A DNA stretch of 64,000 nucleotides from assembly GCF_020497125.1 (NCBI RefSeq), contig NC_059072.1:274952045-275016044 (forward strand), written 5' to 3'. Source of the DNA: Mauremys mutica. Lineage: Eukaryota > Chordata > Testudines > Geoemydidae. The translations under genes were made by a program, and so were the position numbers. Positions 44,613-58,294 of the stretch are shown piece by piece (the first letter of the stretch is position 1; each line of letters starts with the position of its first letter). Below the pieces are notes generated by a model that was not told the origin of the DNA, did not search any database, and saw nothing but the letters and a program-made list of their open reading frames with translations.

Positions 44613-47600
44613 TTATGGGGGTGTTATGCACCCGAGCTTAGGGGGTTTTAAGGACAGGATGGATCCACTAGTCTTTCCCTCACAGAGGTTGGTATGTATA
44701 GCTATATGCTTCTGCAGTCCTACACAGACTGGGTTTCTATTTATATTTCTTGGCTTAGGAGGAGGCCAAGGGGGTGTAGAGCCTTCGTGGAATGTCCCAA
44801 CACATAGCCCAGTTACATAGGCCATGTGCTACATTTAAGATTTGGTTCTTGTCCCCATAAATAAGTGGTATCTACAGAAATAGCAAGTGGTGAAAAGCTG
44901 ATCTGTGCTCTGCCTTAGGTTCAGCATCCAAATGGATTTCAGATGTTGTCCTCGGTGCAGTGCATTTCAATAGAACAAACTAGAGATCATGGTAGGGAAG
45001 TCTGCATCCGTGAGGAAAGAATAACTCCTAATTGGACACAGATAGAAAACAGCTAGCCTGGCCACTGCTGCTGTTTCATCACCTAGAAGCAGCTGGGAAT
45101 TTGGAGGTAAATTATGGAAGTCCACGTCCACTCAGAGAGGCAGATATTTGAGACAGATCCTTATTCTATTCATCACACATTCTCACCCTGATGTGTCTGA
45201 CTATCTCACTGCAGTAATATCAGCAAATCTTCTCATTATGCCGTACTGTGTCATGCATTGTTATAAATCACTCCTGATGAATCTGATCCCTGCCTTTCAG
45301 AGTAGTGGAATTCAATCCACTCCTGTGTTCACTGAACTGATGCTGATGATTGGTAGCCATCATGACTGCTACATTTTAGCTTGATATTTTATGGTAACAA
45401 GAGCTACCTTTGATACCATCATTTTGACCTACAGTTCCCTGATCACTAGCTATATCCAAATGTCCAAATCTGAAATCCTTACTCACTTTTAATCAGTTCT
45501 TACTAATAGATTTCAGTGAGACTCTTGCCTGAGTAATGACTTACAGATTTAGTCTCTAGCTTCCTTGGCAGGAACTCAGTGACCATCTGATTTAAGATCC
45601 ACACCAGAATTTCAGTGCAAAGAACCAGGCAGTAGCTGTAGTAGTCAGTTAGGTGTTTTGTAAAAGAAAAATAAATCAAAGTATGAAAAAAGTGGTAAGG
45701 ATCAAGTAAGTTCTTGCAGAAAAGTTACACTGTCAGGAGAATGGAAGGATGCAGTGATGGATAAGAGAAAGGTTACCAGTGCTTAGTGTCAATAAAAGAT
45801 AAAAGCAAACAAGAAAGTTTTGATGATGAGATTTGCAGAGAGGAAACAGAGCAGTGATTTGGAGAGAGAAGGAGAGATCTGGAGATCAGTGGTCAGCACC
45901 GATGAAAAAGCAACCCCTACTATGGACAGTCACAGAAAAAAGCCCAAGCTTGAAGCAGTTCATTCAGTAGATGAGGAATAGGTTCATATATATAAGTATA
46001 GATCTACGGAGTAGTGAAAATTTATGGAAAACAATAAAAATGAGGAGGAATGTTTTACTGAGCAATCCCTTTGATATTATTTATGAGTGTATTATTATAG
46101 ATTGACTTTGATTCTAGGAGCCCAGCTGTTGGAACAACTTGGACTTGGAAATGAAAGGAGGACCATCTGGCCAAGAATACAGGGTGGGGGGAAGAGATTG
46201 AAACTGGGAAGCCAAAGTGCAAGATTGGGAGAGGAAACCTGGGGACAGAGGCAGGAATTGGCTAGGCAATAAGACTGAGACTGGAAGAAGCTATGAGTAG
46301 AGCGGGAGACTTGGATGAGGAGCTGAGTGGAGAGGAAAAGGACAGCAGAGGAACAGCCAAATAGGACATGGACAGAAGAAGCAGACCTGAATGGGGAACA
46401 AGGCTCCTGTGGGACAAAATAGTATCTGATCCCATAGGTAAAGACTGTATTTATGTATGTACACATGACAGCTGAATGCCTGTATAACCTTAATTCTGGC
46501 ATGTCCTGAATTTTGAGCTAGTTGGGCTTTTGGAGAGGTTGTAGATAGAGTATCCCTATGACTGCTCAGAGGTGGAAACAGGCCTTGGAGTCCTTAAATA
46601 AGTAGTATAACACAACCAGTTCTGCTGACCACCATGTCCACAATTAGTGGCAGCAGGAATAGCACAGCTCCCCACTCCTGTTTCTCTCCTTTTTCCTTTA
46701 TCTCTGCTCAACGGGGGTGGCTGCAACTGGAAGAATGGAAAAAAATCCACAACTGTGAGAGTGGGGAAAGGACCTCATTAGCATGATCTGTGCTACCCCT
46801 TTCAGTAGGGTCATGGGCTCCAACCAAAGAGGTTGCTATGAAACCACTTTGCACCCTTTCCACACCATTCTGACAAGCCTGGCAATTTTCTCCACACACT
46901 GCAGTAAATGTTATCCATGCTTTATACTTCTGTGCAAGTCAGGATCATGACTGATCCTTAAGTGAGTGTAATGTGGTCTACAAACTCCATTCTGAGCAGA
47001 GGCAGAAGGATGTGGGGATCCTCTCCTGCCTATAGTCAAGCAGCCTGACCACACCCCTACCAGCTACCACAACTGTCAATCATGGAGGCAGGCACCCTCA
47101 GCTGCAACCTATGAGGGACATAAGGCCTGCTATAAAAAAGAAGAGAGCTTAGAGAAGGGAGAAGGGCAGAAAGACTCAGGACAGCGAAGGGTCAACACCC
47201 CTGCACGGGCTGCCTCTAGGAATAAGGCTCAAAGAGACCAAAGCAGACACCTGGGCCTAATTTGAGGTCAGGGTCCAAGAACTGTCCTGATCAGTAACTA
47301 ATCAATGGAAGCCAGACAGGGAGCAGTAGAGACCCCATGCAAGACCACACTAATGACTGCTGACAGTGAGGGTGAAACTCTGAGAACAATCCTTTTGGAG
47401 GTGTAGGAGGAGAAACATAGTAAATTGATTTCTCATTCACAGCTAAGGGAAGGCCACTCTAAATAAACTCTCAATTAGAGAAGAAGAAATATCTTGCTGT
47501 TTTGGAAATACTGTTTTCTTTTTTACTTGATTTCCTGTTCCTCCAGTCTCAAGCCATTAAAATTAATGGACAGTTGTCCATCAGTGGACAGGCATCCACT

Positions 47601-48689
47601 TCAATCAGCTCTGGGTCATGCCTTCAGTGAATACATTTGCTAACTAAAGAAATCCACACCAATGATTTTCAGTTCTGAGGATTCACTATATTATGATATT
47701 TACATTGGGTATTTCACAAGTACAGACTGGAGTTGCAATGCATATAAGTGACTGGGAAAAAAAATAACACTTTGATACCATGAACTTTAAGTGCCATTGA
47801 ATCTAGTATATTAACTTGAAAACATCAAGGGAATGTTTTATTATTAAAAGTTGCAACTTGTCCTTCTTAAAATAGGTTAGAAGTCATGGCTTCTGGGTTC
47901 TTGCTGACATAGTTACAAATACATGAACAATATAAAGGTTGTTGGAAAAAATCTTTTTTTGCTAAAATGCAGTGGAGGAGCTAGCATTTTTTGTATGTTT
48001 GGTAGGGTGTGCCATCATAAATAGCAATAAGATATCGTACATTTGTTATGGCCTACTGGTATGAAATTTAATATTGAAGATTTTTAATAGACTAATTCAA
48101 TCTTCCAGTTGTTTGTTTTGTTTAAAATCAGACTACATCTGATAAGAAAGAAAGAAAAACACTTGTGAATTTTTTATTGTTTTGTGACATTTTCTTTTTC
48201 ATTTAGATGTTCTTACCAGTTGCAGTTAAATACAAAACACCCCATTTAAATCAGAAAGAAGTGAGATTTAATCATCCTGAAGATGGGATTTATTTGATGT
48301 CCAAGCTGCAAAATTTGATTCTTAAATCAATTTTTGACTACCGCATAATATTTGAGTCTTCTGATGCAAAACTATCTGTATTTAAAATTTGGGGTGGGCA
48401 GATCGGTAGTTTTTTTTGTTTGGGGTTTTCTTTTTTGGGAGGTGGGGGGAACTGAGGAGAGAAGTGAGAAACACCCCAACCTTTCAATCTTCATCTATCC
48501 TTTCAGCCATCTCAACCCAAAACATCATGCATTTTTGAAATTCAGAAGAGACTCTGCCCTTTCTCGTCTAGCGATCACACAGTTCCTCTTCGTTTACACA
48601 CACTTCTTGTCTGGTAACAGGTATCCTTGGTGAAACCAGAGAAATTCCTGCTACCTGTTACTATCGTGTATGCTCTTCAAAGATGGGCA
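44613..48689. other. No recognised gene
   Basis: The minus frame 44613-44825 is Pro- and Cys-containing but matches nothing I know. Frames at 46095-46502 and elsewhere lack domains. No repeat end recognised. Confidence 0.35.
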
Positions 48690-49190
48690 AAACCTAACTT
48701 TTAGGCACTTAACTACCCAGTGGAATCCACAAATCCTGGAGCAGGCACCTAGGCTCCCTGTCCAATGTATGGGGAGAAATAGGCATCTCAGCATGAGATC
48801 CACAAAAGCCAGCACACTAGGTGAACAGCTGCCTAACCTAGCCAATAGCAAATGCTGATGAGGAGTGAGTCATAAGTCCTGCCCCTCTCACAGATGGATG
48901 GGATGGTGGGCAAGGCAGCCATGTCTGCCTGAGATCCACAGTCAGGAACTCTCTCCTAAACTGTTTCTTACAAGAACAGCAGTGATGCATGGGAGGGAAA
49001 AGAAGCAGCAGCTACCGCCCTCATGACCTTTTACTCATAATCATGAGTGGTTAGGGCACTCACCTGGGATGTGGGAGTCTCTGGCTCATTCCCCACTTCT
49101 ACCTGATGATGAGAAGGGATATGAACCTAGGTTTCTCACCTCTCAAGTGAGTGCCTGACTACAGAGTCATTCTCACACTCACTGTGCCCC
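48690..49190. repeat. Dispersed foldback repeat, copy 2
   Basis: Same order as 1600-2350: 'aggcacttaactacccagtg' and 'gcctaacctagccaatagc' words, then the forward word 'ggttagggcactcacctggg' (49049-49068) and, about 80 bases later, its imperfect reverse complement 'caagtgagtgcctgactac' (49144-49162). The pair can fold into a hairpin. The forward word resembles a tRNA-type internal promoter region, which is suggestive only. Confidence 0.5.
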
Positions 49191-49970
49191 AATGCATATT
49201 TGATTATACATATGCAGTGAAACAGCTTCAGCAGGACAGAGTATATTCCATGGTTCTGATAGGCTATCTCTGATAGTGGTATGTTAGACCACATGGGTCA
49301 TGCCCTTTCTGCTCCTGGTCAGCAATGACCACTTTTGAAGCTGTGCAAACTAGCTGAAAGCTCTTTAATACAGCAAGTTTTATGGAGGTATTGTACCATA
49401 ATGTAATTCAGGTGGATGGTAATTTACTGTGTTAAAGCAGTGGAATGACCCAGGGTGAAAAGGGCTTGTGGCAGCACAAGGCAAATAAATGTAGCAAAAT
49501 GGCACAGGACATGCATTTAAAAAACATAAGTGTATACTATGCATTGGTATAGTGATAAAATCTTATTCTGTTTTCTAAATTGTTTCACAATGTATTTAAT
49601 CTATTTAATATAATGTAATATCTTATGATAAAATATTATTTATCTGTGCTTCTTCCAGTATTTCCCATCTTCTCACAGAGGATCTTGTTTAAGAGGGGTG
49701 TGATATGAGGCCATCCGTCACATAGTCTTATCTCTGTAGATAGAATTGTTTTTTCATATAACTCCACTTTAGACTGACATTGTCGAGATGTTTTCTTATA
49801 GTTTCATTTTTTACACGGGCTCTCAAATATCCTGTCCCAATTGTTTCTGGATCATAAGATTTATACAGTCCACTGTGTTGTGAAGATTGTGTTGCTGAAG
49901 GTGTAAGCACCCTAGGAAGATGTGAATAACTTTCACATTCATACTAAAACTCCCTACAATATATATATAG
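49191..49970. other. No recognised gene
   Basis: AT-rich, short frames; an (AT)n/(AG)n stretch lies at 49959-49978. Confidence 0.45.
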
Positions 49971-49974
49971 AGAG

Positions 49975-50124
49975 AGAGTATAGTTAAAGCTGCATGTGCA
50001 ACCTTGAACACTGGCTTTTCCTAGCATTTTCCTTTGCTGTGCAACCTTAGCATTCTCTCAACCTATCTATATGTTGGAAAAGCCAGTGCTCAAGGTTGCA
50101 CATGCAGCTTTAACTATACTCTCT
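49975..50124. repeat. Near-perfect long inverted repeat
   Basis: Left arm 49975-50021 and right arm 50076-50124 are reverse complements over about 48 bases with one mismatch I can see (within 'agtgttcaagg' against 'agtgctcaagg'), separated by about 54 bases. The inner ends are 'ctggcttttcc' / 'ggaaaagccag'. No coding content, no recognisable transposon ends and no flanking duplication. Confidence 0.9.
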
Positions 50125-53100
50125 TTTCTCCATGTACTTACACATACACACACACCATTTTATTCATGTGAGTAAAGAAATTCACAATTTTTTGCTTTGC
50201 TTTCCGCTAACATTTTGTGAACAAAACATTGTCTATATTAAGTCCTGAAGAAAGTAACTAAAAAGGCTCAGAAATATAGTCAATGAAAATTCAAGTTATT
50301 TGAACTAATGCATGTAAAAACCCTTTTGCAGTAATTTCCTGGCTCTTCTTGCTTTACAATATGCTGTACATTCCATATACTTTTTTCCCCATAGACCGTG
50401 TGTCTTGGTTACACAGACTAGTACATGCAGTGCTACAGATGTATCTGTAAGCTTGCTGGAGGGGGGCAAGGAAAGATTGATGTTATGATAACTGATTGAA
50501 AGACATTGAATGGTTTAAAACACATTTTAATTGACCTACACAATATTTGTTTATTTTTAATTCTGTGTGAAATAGAATATCTTGGAATTAAAGTCCCTAT
50601 TGTAGTGCAAACTCAAAGAGCAGCATTACTATGCTGAGTGCCACGTTGGTATTTCCTGACTTGTGAGTCCTTAGCAGTGCCTGCTTAATATAGATGTTTG
50701 CATGAAATTGCCTAGATTTCCTAAAGAGCAAGAGAAAAGGAACAGAAAAAAAAAAGAAGAAAAAAGAAGCAGCTTCATCTTTTGGGACTTTGAGGGACTG
50801 CTGGCTTGAAAAAATTGGCAGTAGTGTGTATAAATTCTGTAATTCAGAACTATTTGGCTATTTGATACCCTGGCATGCCCTATAGTAAATGCGATACACA
50901 AGAGATACACAGGAGAAAGCCTCTCCCATAATAATTCAGACTTCACAACTGGAGGAAGCACCTTTTGGCTTCTCAAGCTGTAAGGTTCGAAAGTGTACCA
51001 GTATGGCACCTGCAGCAAATTGTTATGTACAGCTTCAATCATGGATGATGTATGATCATATAAATTGCAGAGAAACTTCATCTGGGAGCTTATTAAGACA
51101 GCTCACAAGTTACTACTGGGGTCAAAAGACACCTATAAAATCTCAGTGGTTTTCCAATGGCAGCTGTATATCACTTTTGACATAGTTTTAAGTGGTTTTG
51201 TAGTTCACTGCCTGAAACAAAACAGCTTAATCTAATGGTGCAGTATATTTCTAATTTGATCTGAAAAATTGCTTTGAAAGGTGATTTAGAAAGATCATAA
51301 AACAAATTTAGTCTACAGTTCATTATAATGAAATGAAAACATTGATAATAGAGTTAACACTGACAACATATTAAAGTTAATTCAATAGTTTAATGACGGT
51401 GAATAAGAAGACAGGTGGATTTATAGTAGAGTTTACATGCAGAGTGAAGTTTTCCACATCAGTAAACACTAAAGTGAAAACTGGGAAAAAAAGCACATTG
51501 TGAATAGAAAATTTGTATGGCAATAATGCATTGCCATAATTTTGAAAGTGATTTAAGACTAGATATAAAAAGGTATAGGGTACTTTTGAACATCTATGCT
51601 AATAGAGAAAAAGTATATACCAGAGTTAGTTTGAAAGCAGTTGGAGTTTTAATGAACAACGTTGCAGCTGCTTTAATTCAGTACGGTTTATAATAGCTCA
51701 GTTTGTATATGGATTTTGTTTTGTATAATTAGGAAATATTCTCAGAGATTGGGATTTGCAGTCACTTAGAATCAATGTGATCAGAGCTATATGAAGCCTA
51801 TTAGTTCATTTTATCATTCATTTATCATTGCATTATGTGATGTTATGGTCAATTCATATGCTATTTCATATATAATCAATATATGCTAAATAGATTTAAA
51901 TTGTAGGATTATAGAAGTATAAGAATGACAGGTATTTAGAAGTGATGAATGTATATTGGTTATATAAGTAAAGCATGGCTGGAACACAAAGCCTACAGAC
52001 TGAGACGGGTAAGATTTTAGTGTAGCCATACTAGGCCATAGGATGCAAGAATGTTTGACATGAGTTCGTGGCCTAGGAATAACCCTATGCCAGAGAGGTG
52101 ACAAGCTTGCTGCATAAGATGTGCCAATAGCTGATGTTATGGAAAATGGATTGCAATAGATTGAAAAGTATTGTCCAAGAGAATGAGACACCTGATTGTA
52201 ACATCTTTGAACATCTGTCCTGACCGCAGGTACATGTGGTGCATAGATTCTAATGAGAATAAGAGGAACTGTGCCAACCTATGAAAAATGTGGTAAATTC
52301 ATAAGGTGTGAAGTACTGATAAGGAAAAGAGGGCTGACACCTTCGTGCATGCATAGGTGTAGACAGAATTACAATATAAAAGAGGGTTCCCTGGTTGGGT
52401 AAAAGTAGGACAACCCAACAGGAAACCCCAGCAGGAACTATCCTTCTCATGATGATTGTGTATTGAGAGGTCCATTGGACCTTAGAATATCTTTTAGCAT
52501 ATTAGCATGACTACAGTTATAAATGTTGCAGTGGTTTCTGTAGGATTTCTCTATGCATGGGTAATTGTAACTTTACTTATTACTTCAATATAGCTTGTAG
52601 TACAGATAAGACTGTCCTTGTGGTTGTGTCTGTGGTCATTATATTTGGATTTTGTGTGTTCCTAAAGTTTCCAAATTTGAGACAAGTACCAGAGGTGATT
52701 TTCACTCTATTGAGCTTGAAACTTTAGCAACCAGCTCTGAACCCAGGGTGTTGTAATACAACATCACTAAATTCACTTTAAATAAAATAAAAGGCTACAT
52801 AGGCTAATGCTGAGCACTTTTGAAAATCCCATCAATAATTCTCTGCACTTTTGTATCACTTGACATTTTCACTGAACAATGCCAGTGAATTTTCACAATA
52901 TACCTAGGAGGTACTGTAAGTTAATATTAGTATTCCTGTGTTGCTGTTTTTTAATGAACACAGTGAAGTGGCGAGGCAATGCAGTGGCAGAGTTAGATTA
53001 GAAGTCAGAAGTTCTGAGTTTAGTCCATTGGGCCACACTGCTGATCCCAAGATACCACCCTCAGTTTACAGGGGCTGTTGAAAAGCAGCACAGAACATAC

Positions 53101-53262
53101 TAGGAAGCCCACGGAATGATGGGATGAAGAAAACTGCATAATGGTCAGGGAAGGCACATGACGTATCTTCAGGAACCCTGGCCTGTACAGAAAGTTTCAA
53201 GCAGAGACTTTCTTTCCAGAACAGACTATTGTAATTGGGGAATGGAAATGCTAACTGTGATC
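50125..53262. other. No recognised gene
   Basis: AT-rich with short frames and no recognised domain. The transposase relic begins at the right edge; sequence from about 52990 may belong to the same element but does not translate recognisably. Confidence 0.4.
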
Positions 53263-53620
53263 CTGGGAGACCCCTTTTACCCCTTGCTCCCATGACTCAT
53301 GAAGCCTTATATCAGAAATCTTGACAGCAGCAAGGATTGCCTTAACAACAGGCTCAGCTGGTGCAGGATGACTATTAAATGTGCCTTTGGCAGATTAAAG
53401 GGCCATTGGTGCTGCCTTTTTGGCAGGCTAGATCTCAATGATGAAAATATTCCCATGGTCCTAGCAGCCTGCTGTGCTCTGCATAACATTTGTGAAAGTA
53501 AGGAGGACATGACAATGAAGAGCACTTTTTACAATGAGGCTCTCACAGTCAGGTGTATGTCCAGATGTCATAGTGAAACATGTCCCAAGGGGGTGGAGTG
53601 CATGGGATACTGAGGTGTCC
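53263..53620 (+). pseudogene. PIF/Harbinger transposase C-terminal relic
   Basis: Reads 'GDPFYPLLP', a stop (TGA at 53293-53295, where relatives have Trp), 'LMKPYI', 'KCAFGRLKGHW' and 'VLAACCALHNICESKED'. These are the second catalytic Asp block (D at 53269-53271), the third catalytic block and the ALHN block of the DDE domain in HARBI1-like transposases. The third catalytic Glu expected before CAFGRLKG is Lys (AAA, 53377-53379). So it is doubly inactive. The N-terminal part with the first Asp is not recognisable upstream. Confidence 0.75.
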
Positions 53621-53849
53621 CAGGAACATGCGAGGAATGTGTGTGTGGAGTTTGTGGAGGGCATGGAAGGCAGTTCTGAATGGGCAGCATGGGGAGGCGA
53701 GCATGGATGTGTTCCGCTTGCAGCACAATCAGAGACCTCGGCATGCCCATTTGGTCCCAGAGCAGTTGTATCATCTGCTCCTGTCCCTGTTTCCTCTCCT
53801 GGCTATCCATTCTCAGTTTTTAATTGATAGCCTCTCTCCAGGATCTCTG

Positions 53850-56800
53850 CTTGTATCAGCAGTATCAGACAATTGCATCACCTCCCTAAACATGTCTTCC
53901 TTACTCCTCCTAGTTCATCTCCTTATCAGATGGAGCTGCTCAGTTGGTGAGCAGGAGGAGACCCTCAAGGCCACATCTACATAAGCTAAAGAAACAAACT
54001 CAGCAGATCCAACAACTCTGGTATACTTCAGGTGGGACCATGTTTGCCGTAGGGAGCTGCCATATCCAGCAGGGAAGATGCTATGTGACCTGTCCATGCC
54101 AAGTAGGGTTGCCAACCTTCCAGTATTGGCCCGTAGAGTGTACACAAGGCATATGTCTAGACATGCCCTCAAAGTCAGTATCAGACACAGAAGCTGCATT
54201 TTCTGTCTTTGCTGTTCTTTTATCTCCTCTTTTCTATGTTTGTCTTCAGAAAAATGGGATCCAACAACTGCAGCTCCAGCCCATCTCAACTACCTTTCTC
54301 TTTCCCCCGAAACAAGCAGTTGTTGCCATCTTTAATACCATCTACTGGCCATCTGAGACTGTCAGACAAAGGTTTTGTTTGTTTGTTTGTTTGTTTAAAT
54401 TATAAAACCTCTCTACAGCTAAAGGCAATAAGGGAAACTTAAAAGCCTTATTTAATACATTACTTTTGAAATTATTTAAATGTCTTTTCCCTTTCTTCTC
54501 TGGACCTTTAATAAAAGGTTAACAATTGTTAATGGTGTATTTGCCATGTAGTGAAGCAATTGTCTATTTTTTTTAAAAATCTAGTATTAAATATAAACTG
54601 TAACATACTGGTAAAAGATTAACATTAATAAGAATATATTAAGAGTTATTCAATGCATAATTTGATTACATAATACTGTACCATAAATCCCAATGTCTGT
54701 ATTTATGTGTCTGACACTATAATTCTCAAATTCCCAAATACCAAGTAAATTAAAGCCATGGCACCCAAATGCAAAGTGGGGGAAATACAGAGATTTTCAG
54801 AAGATCACCCATGTATTTTCTAGAATATCTGAGTCCTATACTGGCAGAAATAGTTATTGAACTCCAAATCAGAATTATACAATTTTTTTCAGGGGAACTT
54901 CCAATGAAGAAACTCTTCAGATCATTATAGTGTGTGTTTTGTTTATGCTAAGAGCAAAAAGCAAATATGAAATAAATTGAATGTCTATAGCTATAGAATC
55001 ACAAACATATTGGAACATGCCAGCAGCTGCTTTGATGCAGCAGATATAAGAGTTCTTAAATTCCCAAAATGACAAAATGCAAATAATTCTTATATTTGTA
55101 AAGGCATTTTGGCAAAAGTTGCCAGCTTTAGAAGCGTGGATAATTTGGAGTATTAGTTAATTTTTGGTGTTGCCAGATGCTCAAGACCAGAACACAAAGG
55201 ACGGAGAATTCAGACTGTCTTGCAAAATGTGGAAAAATCTGATAAAACAGAGTTGAGCCCCAGATATAGGGCAAGAGTCAGTGAGAGACTGAGCTCAAGA
55301 TGTTAAACACTGCAGGAAAGTAGGTTTCCTAATTAGTTACTCATGGATTTAAGTGAAGTAAATCTATTAAACACACATACACATCCCTCCAAAATCTGAT
55401 CTTCTAACTTAAAGATAATGATTAATTCAAACTAATATCCTGCCATTGAGTAAAGATCCCAGATTTAAACTATGGAGGTAGATAGTAAAAAGTTAGTTAG
55501 AGAAGGGGCTACCCACATTACCACAGGAAGTACAGAATGTTAGACAGCTTTTCTGTAGCCAAGTAATCAATGTGTGCAACCTGGTCTTGGACCTCAGAGC
55601 CCAAATGCAGTATCTGGAGAACATGGTTGCTGAACTGGAGGAACAGAAAGAGAGTAGGGTTCACTACTCACTTCAGGGGTGTTCACTTCTAGCTTCTCTG
55701 GCGGATTAACACTTGACCAGTCCAACAGCCCCTTCTTCTGTTCCTCACCCTGTGGACTCTGCCTCTCTCTTTCTAGAGTCAGGTTACTGTGTCTTCATGT
55801 CTCAGTACTCCATCATCATGGTTTGGCCTTCCAGCCAGGTCACTATAGTTTTCAAAGTCACATTGGACAAACTATCTCAGGGAGTTTTCCTATCCACTGC
55901 CCTGACTATGCCACTTCACCAGTGGTTGGTAGGGGAACCTGGGCCCGCCCAGGGTCCTATGCCCTGCTACCACAGTCTACACAATCTCTAACCTTATTTC
56001 TGTTTCCCTGGGCTCCTTCCAACATTTCCTACCTATCTTCTGCCTCCCCACTTCCAGAGTTACACTGAAGCTTCCTCTGCTCCCTGCAGCTATTTCATCC
56101 ACACTAAGATTTTTGCCAGGGTCTGTATTCCCAGGAGGGATCCTAGGTCTTACTCCCCTTAAACTCTTCCTTGTTTGTTGCCAATTCCCCTCCTCTGTCC
56201 TAAGTGACAGCAGAGTTCATTCCTGCCACCCAGTCTTGCTCTCTACATCCTAGTTATATAGTAATTCAGCCTCCCCCCCGTCCCACTGGGCTTCATCATC
56301 AATTAGAGCTTATCAGCCCTAACTCTTCTGCAGGAGCAGACTGCCGCAGGGCTGATTGGCCCTTTTTACCTGCTCGGGCCTTGTGTGGGGTAGACACCCC
56401 ACCACACGATGATCATAAGAACATCCAATAACATACCTACCAGATGTGAAAGTGATGGATTTCTAGTGAGTGCTTGTGAGTAGCCTGTGGCTGTGGAATA
56501 TATAGGTACCAATAACGTAGGAAGGTGCAGAACAGCAGTCCTGGAAGCAAAGTTTAGCTTACTAGGGAAAAAAAAAGTATAAATCTAGGACCTATGTGGT
56601 AGTTTTCTCTGAAAAGATTCCAGATCCACACTTGAGGCCAGGCATGAAGCAGGATTTTGATAGTTTCAGTGCAAGAATAAGAAGATGGTGTAGAAACAGA
56701 GTTTGCTACACATCATGGGGGATAACCTCTGTCTTGCGAAGGACTGCCACAACATCCTCCCCACTTGGTGCTAAAAAGGAAGCTCCAGAGGAATTCTATC

Positions 56801-57960
56801 TGAAAAGGGAAAGTGTCAGAGGCACAATTCCTTCCTGGTGCTCCTCCTAGGACAGTGCAGCTATGTGCTGCCCCATATTCACACATGAGCTGAAAGGTTC
56901 AATCTAGCCCTTAACCAGCATGTTAGCAGGATGCAGAGAGTTAATTATATTTGAATTAGTATAGAATATTTTCATTTTTGTTGTTGCTGGCATACTGTAT
57001 GTGATGCCTTTTATAGTTATTTGTGAAAATAACAGGAATCTATAAGGAAAATGTAATAGTGTCTGAGTCAGATCGCTGGCCACCATAGAAAACCAACAAG
57101 CAGTAGGTGTCTTAATCATTTGAATTATCATGTATTATGACTCATTTAGTGCACAGAAGGAAATTTTACATATATGTAGGAGTAAATTAGTGGTTATCAA
57201 GCTTCAGTTTTGTTGCAGAAGGAGAGATTATCCACCCTAGACAGATGTACCTTCTTTACTCCTCCACAGCCTGTAAATTGAGGACCAGTGGCCAGAGTCT
57301 GTCTAATATGTACTAAAACTAAACTAATAGGAATTTAATGTTTTTCTTTAATATGTTAAGTTTACTTCTCTTTATAATATTGGGACTGAACTCACTTCAA
57401 CAAGTTACTTAAAACCAGTGTGAGTCAATTGAGTTACACTGATTTTACACCAGTGTGAGATCGGGGGAAAGAATCCCTTTGCAACTAAAAAATTTGAATA
57501 AGACAAGATTGACAAGATTCAATGTAAATTCTTCTTACCTCTCCCTATCATTCACTCATCTTTCTCCCTTGTCACCACATTTTCTTATTGTTTCCTTCCC
57601 CTAACTTCTCCACTTGTCCTAGTGAGCGTATCTCTTCAATGCCCATAGTGTCCCTTGCTCCACTACCTTCCTCACCATTCTCCTTAATTTCTCACTCTCA
57701 ACAAATTCCTTCATCACACAATGCAAACATGGTATATTTGTGTCTAAATAAGCCCTTGACCCAATATACCTATTCAGGTACTACCTCATCTCCCTTCTAT
57801 ACTTCAACTCATAGACAATGTGGTATATATAACAGTTGCTTTGATTTCTCTCCTCATGCTACAGAATACTGCCCTCTCCACTGAAAAAGATGATGTCTCC
57901 TGGCCAGAGCCTTCTTCTTTATCATCTTTGCTCTTTTGGCTGCTTTTTGACACGGGCAAT
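53850..57960. other. No recognised gene; simple repeat
   Basis: Includes a (GTTT)n run at 54373-54396. The stretch 55670-56430 is C-rich with frames that look compositional; 'ggggaacctgggcccgccca' near 55932 resembles 25230 and may be a dispersed repeat. Confidence 0.4.
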
Positions 57961-57967
57961 CATGCCC

Positions 57968-57972
57968 TTGAT
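57968..57972. repeat. Gypsy target duplication, left
   Basis: ttgat, identical to 62549-62553. Confidence 0.85.
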
Positions 57973-58163
57973 TGTTATATCCTTGAGGGCAACCGGTTTA
58001 GGAAGAAATCACTTGAGGCCAGACAGCAGACAGCTAACAAAACCACCATTTTATTTACAGACTCAGAGAACTCACTCAGCCGGCTGAAGCTGGCTGAGCT
58101 AACCCATAATAATCTAACTCAGTTGCCATAGGAACAAAAACCATGACAACCAAATACACAACA
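57973..58163 (-). repeat. Gypsy 3' LTR
   Basis: 191 bp; on the minus strand TGTTGTGTATTTGG ... GGATATAACA. Differs from the other copy near its start (TGTTG against TGATG), at 'ccatagg/cc' and at two sites near the end. Confidence 0.93.
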
Positions 58164-58164
58164 T

Positions 58165-58182
58165 ATTCCTCCCCCCCAAATA
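58165..58182 (-). other. Polypurine tract of the gypsy element
   Basis: On the minus strand TTTGGGGGGGAGGAATA stands directly before the 3' LTR, the usual place and composition of the plus-strand primer. Confidence 0.8.
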
Positions 58183-58294
58183 AGAACATCCCCTAAATAA
58201 AACACACACTAGACTAGAGAAGGAGGGTAGACTGCCTCCATTCCCGGCTAAACCCTGGGGATTATTTTGCCCCATAACCGTAGGTTCGCCCTAG

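Noticed and set aside
44613..44825. Cys- and Pro-containing minus frame, considered as an old Env piece
   Set aside because: I could not find an Env hallmark or neighbouring retroviral genes to support it.
55679..56431. Frames of 75-129 codons in a C-rich stretch
   Set aside because: Ser/Pro/Leu-rich, no recognisable domain, overlapping frames; likely composition.
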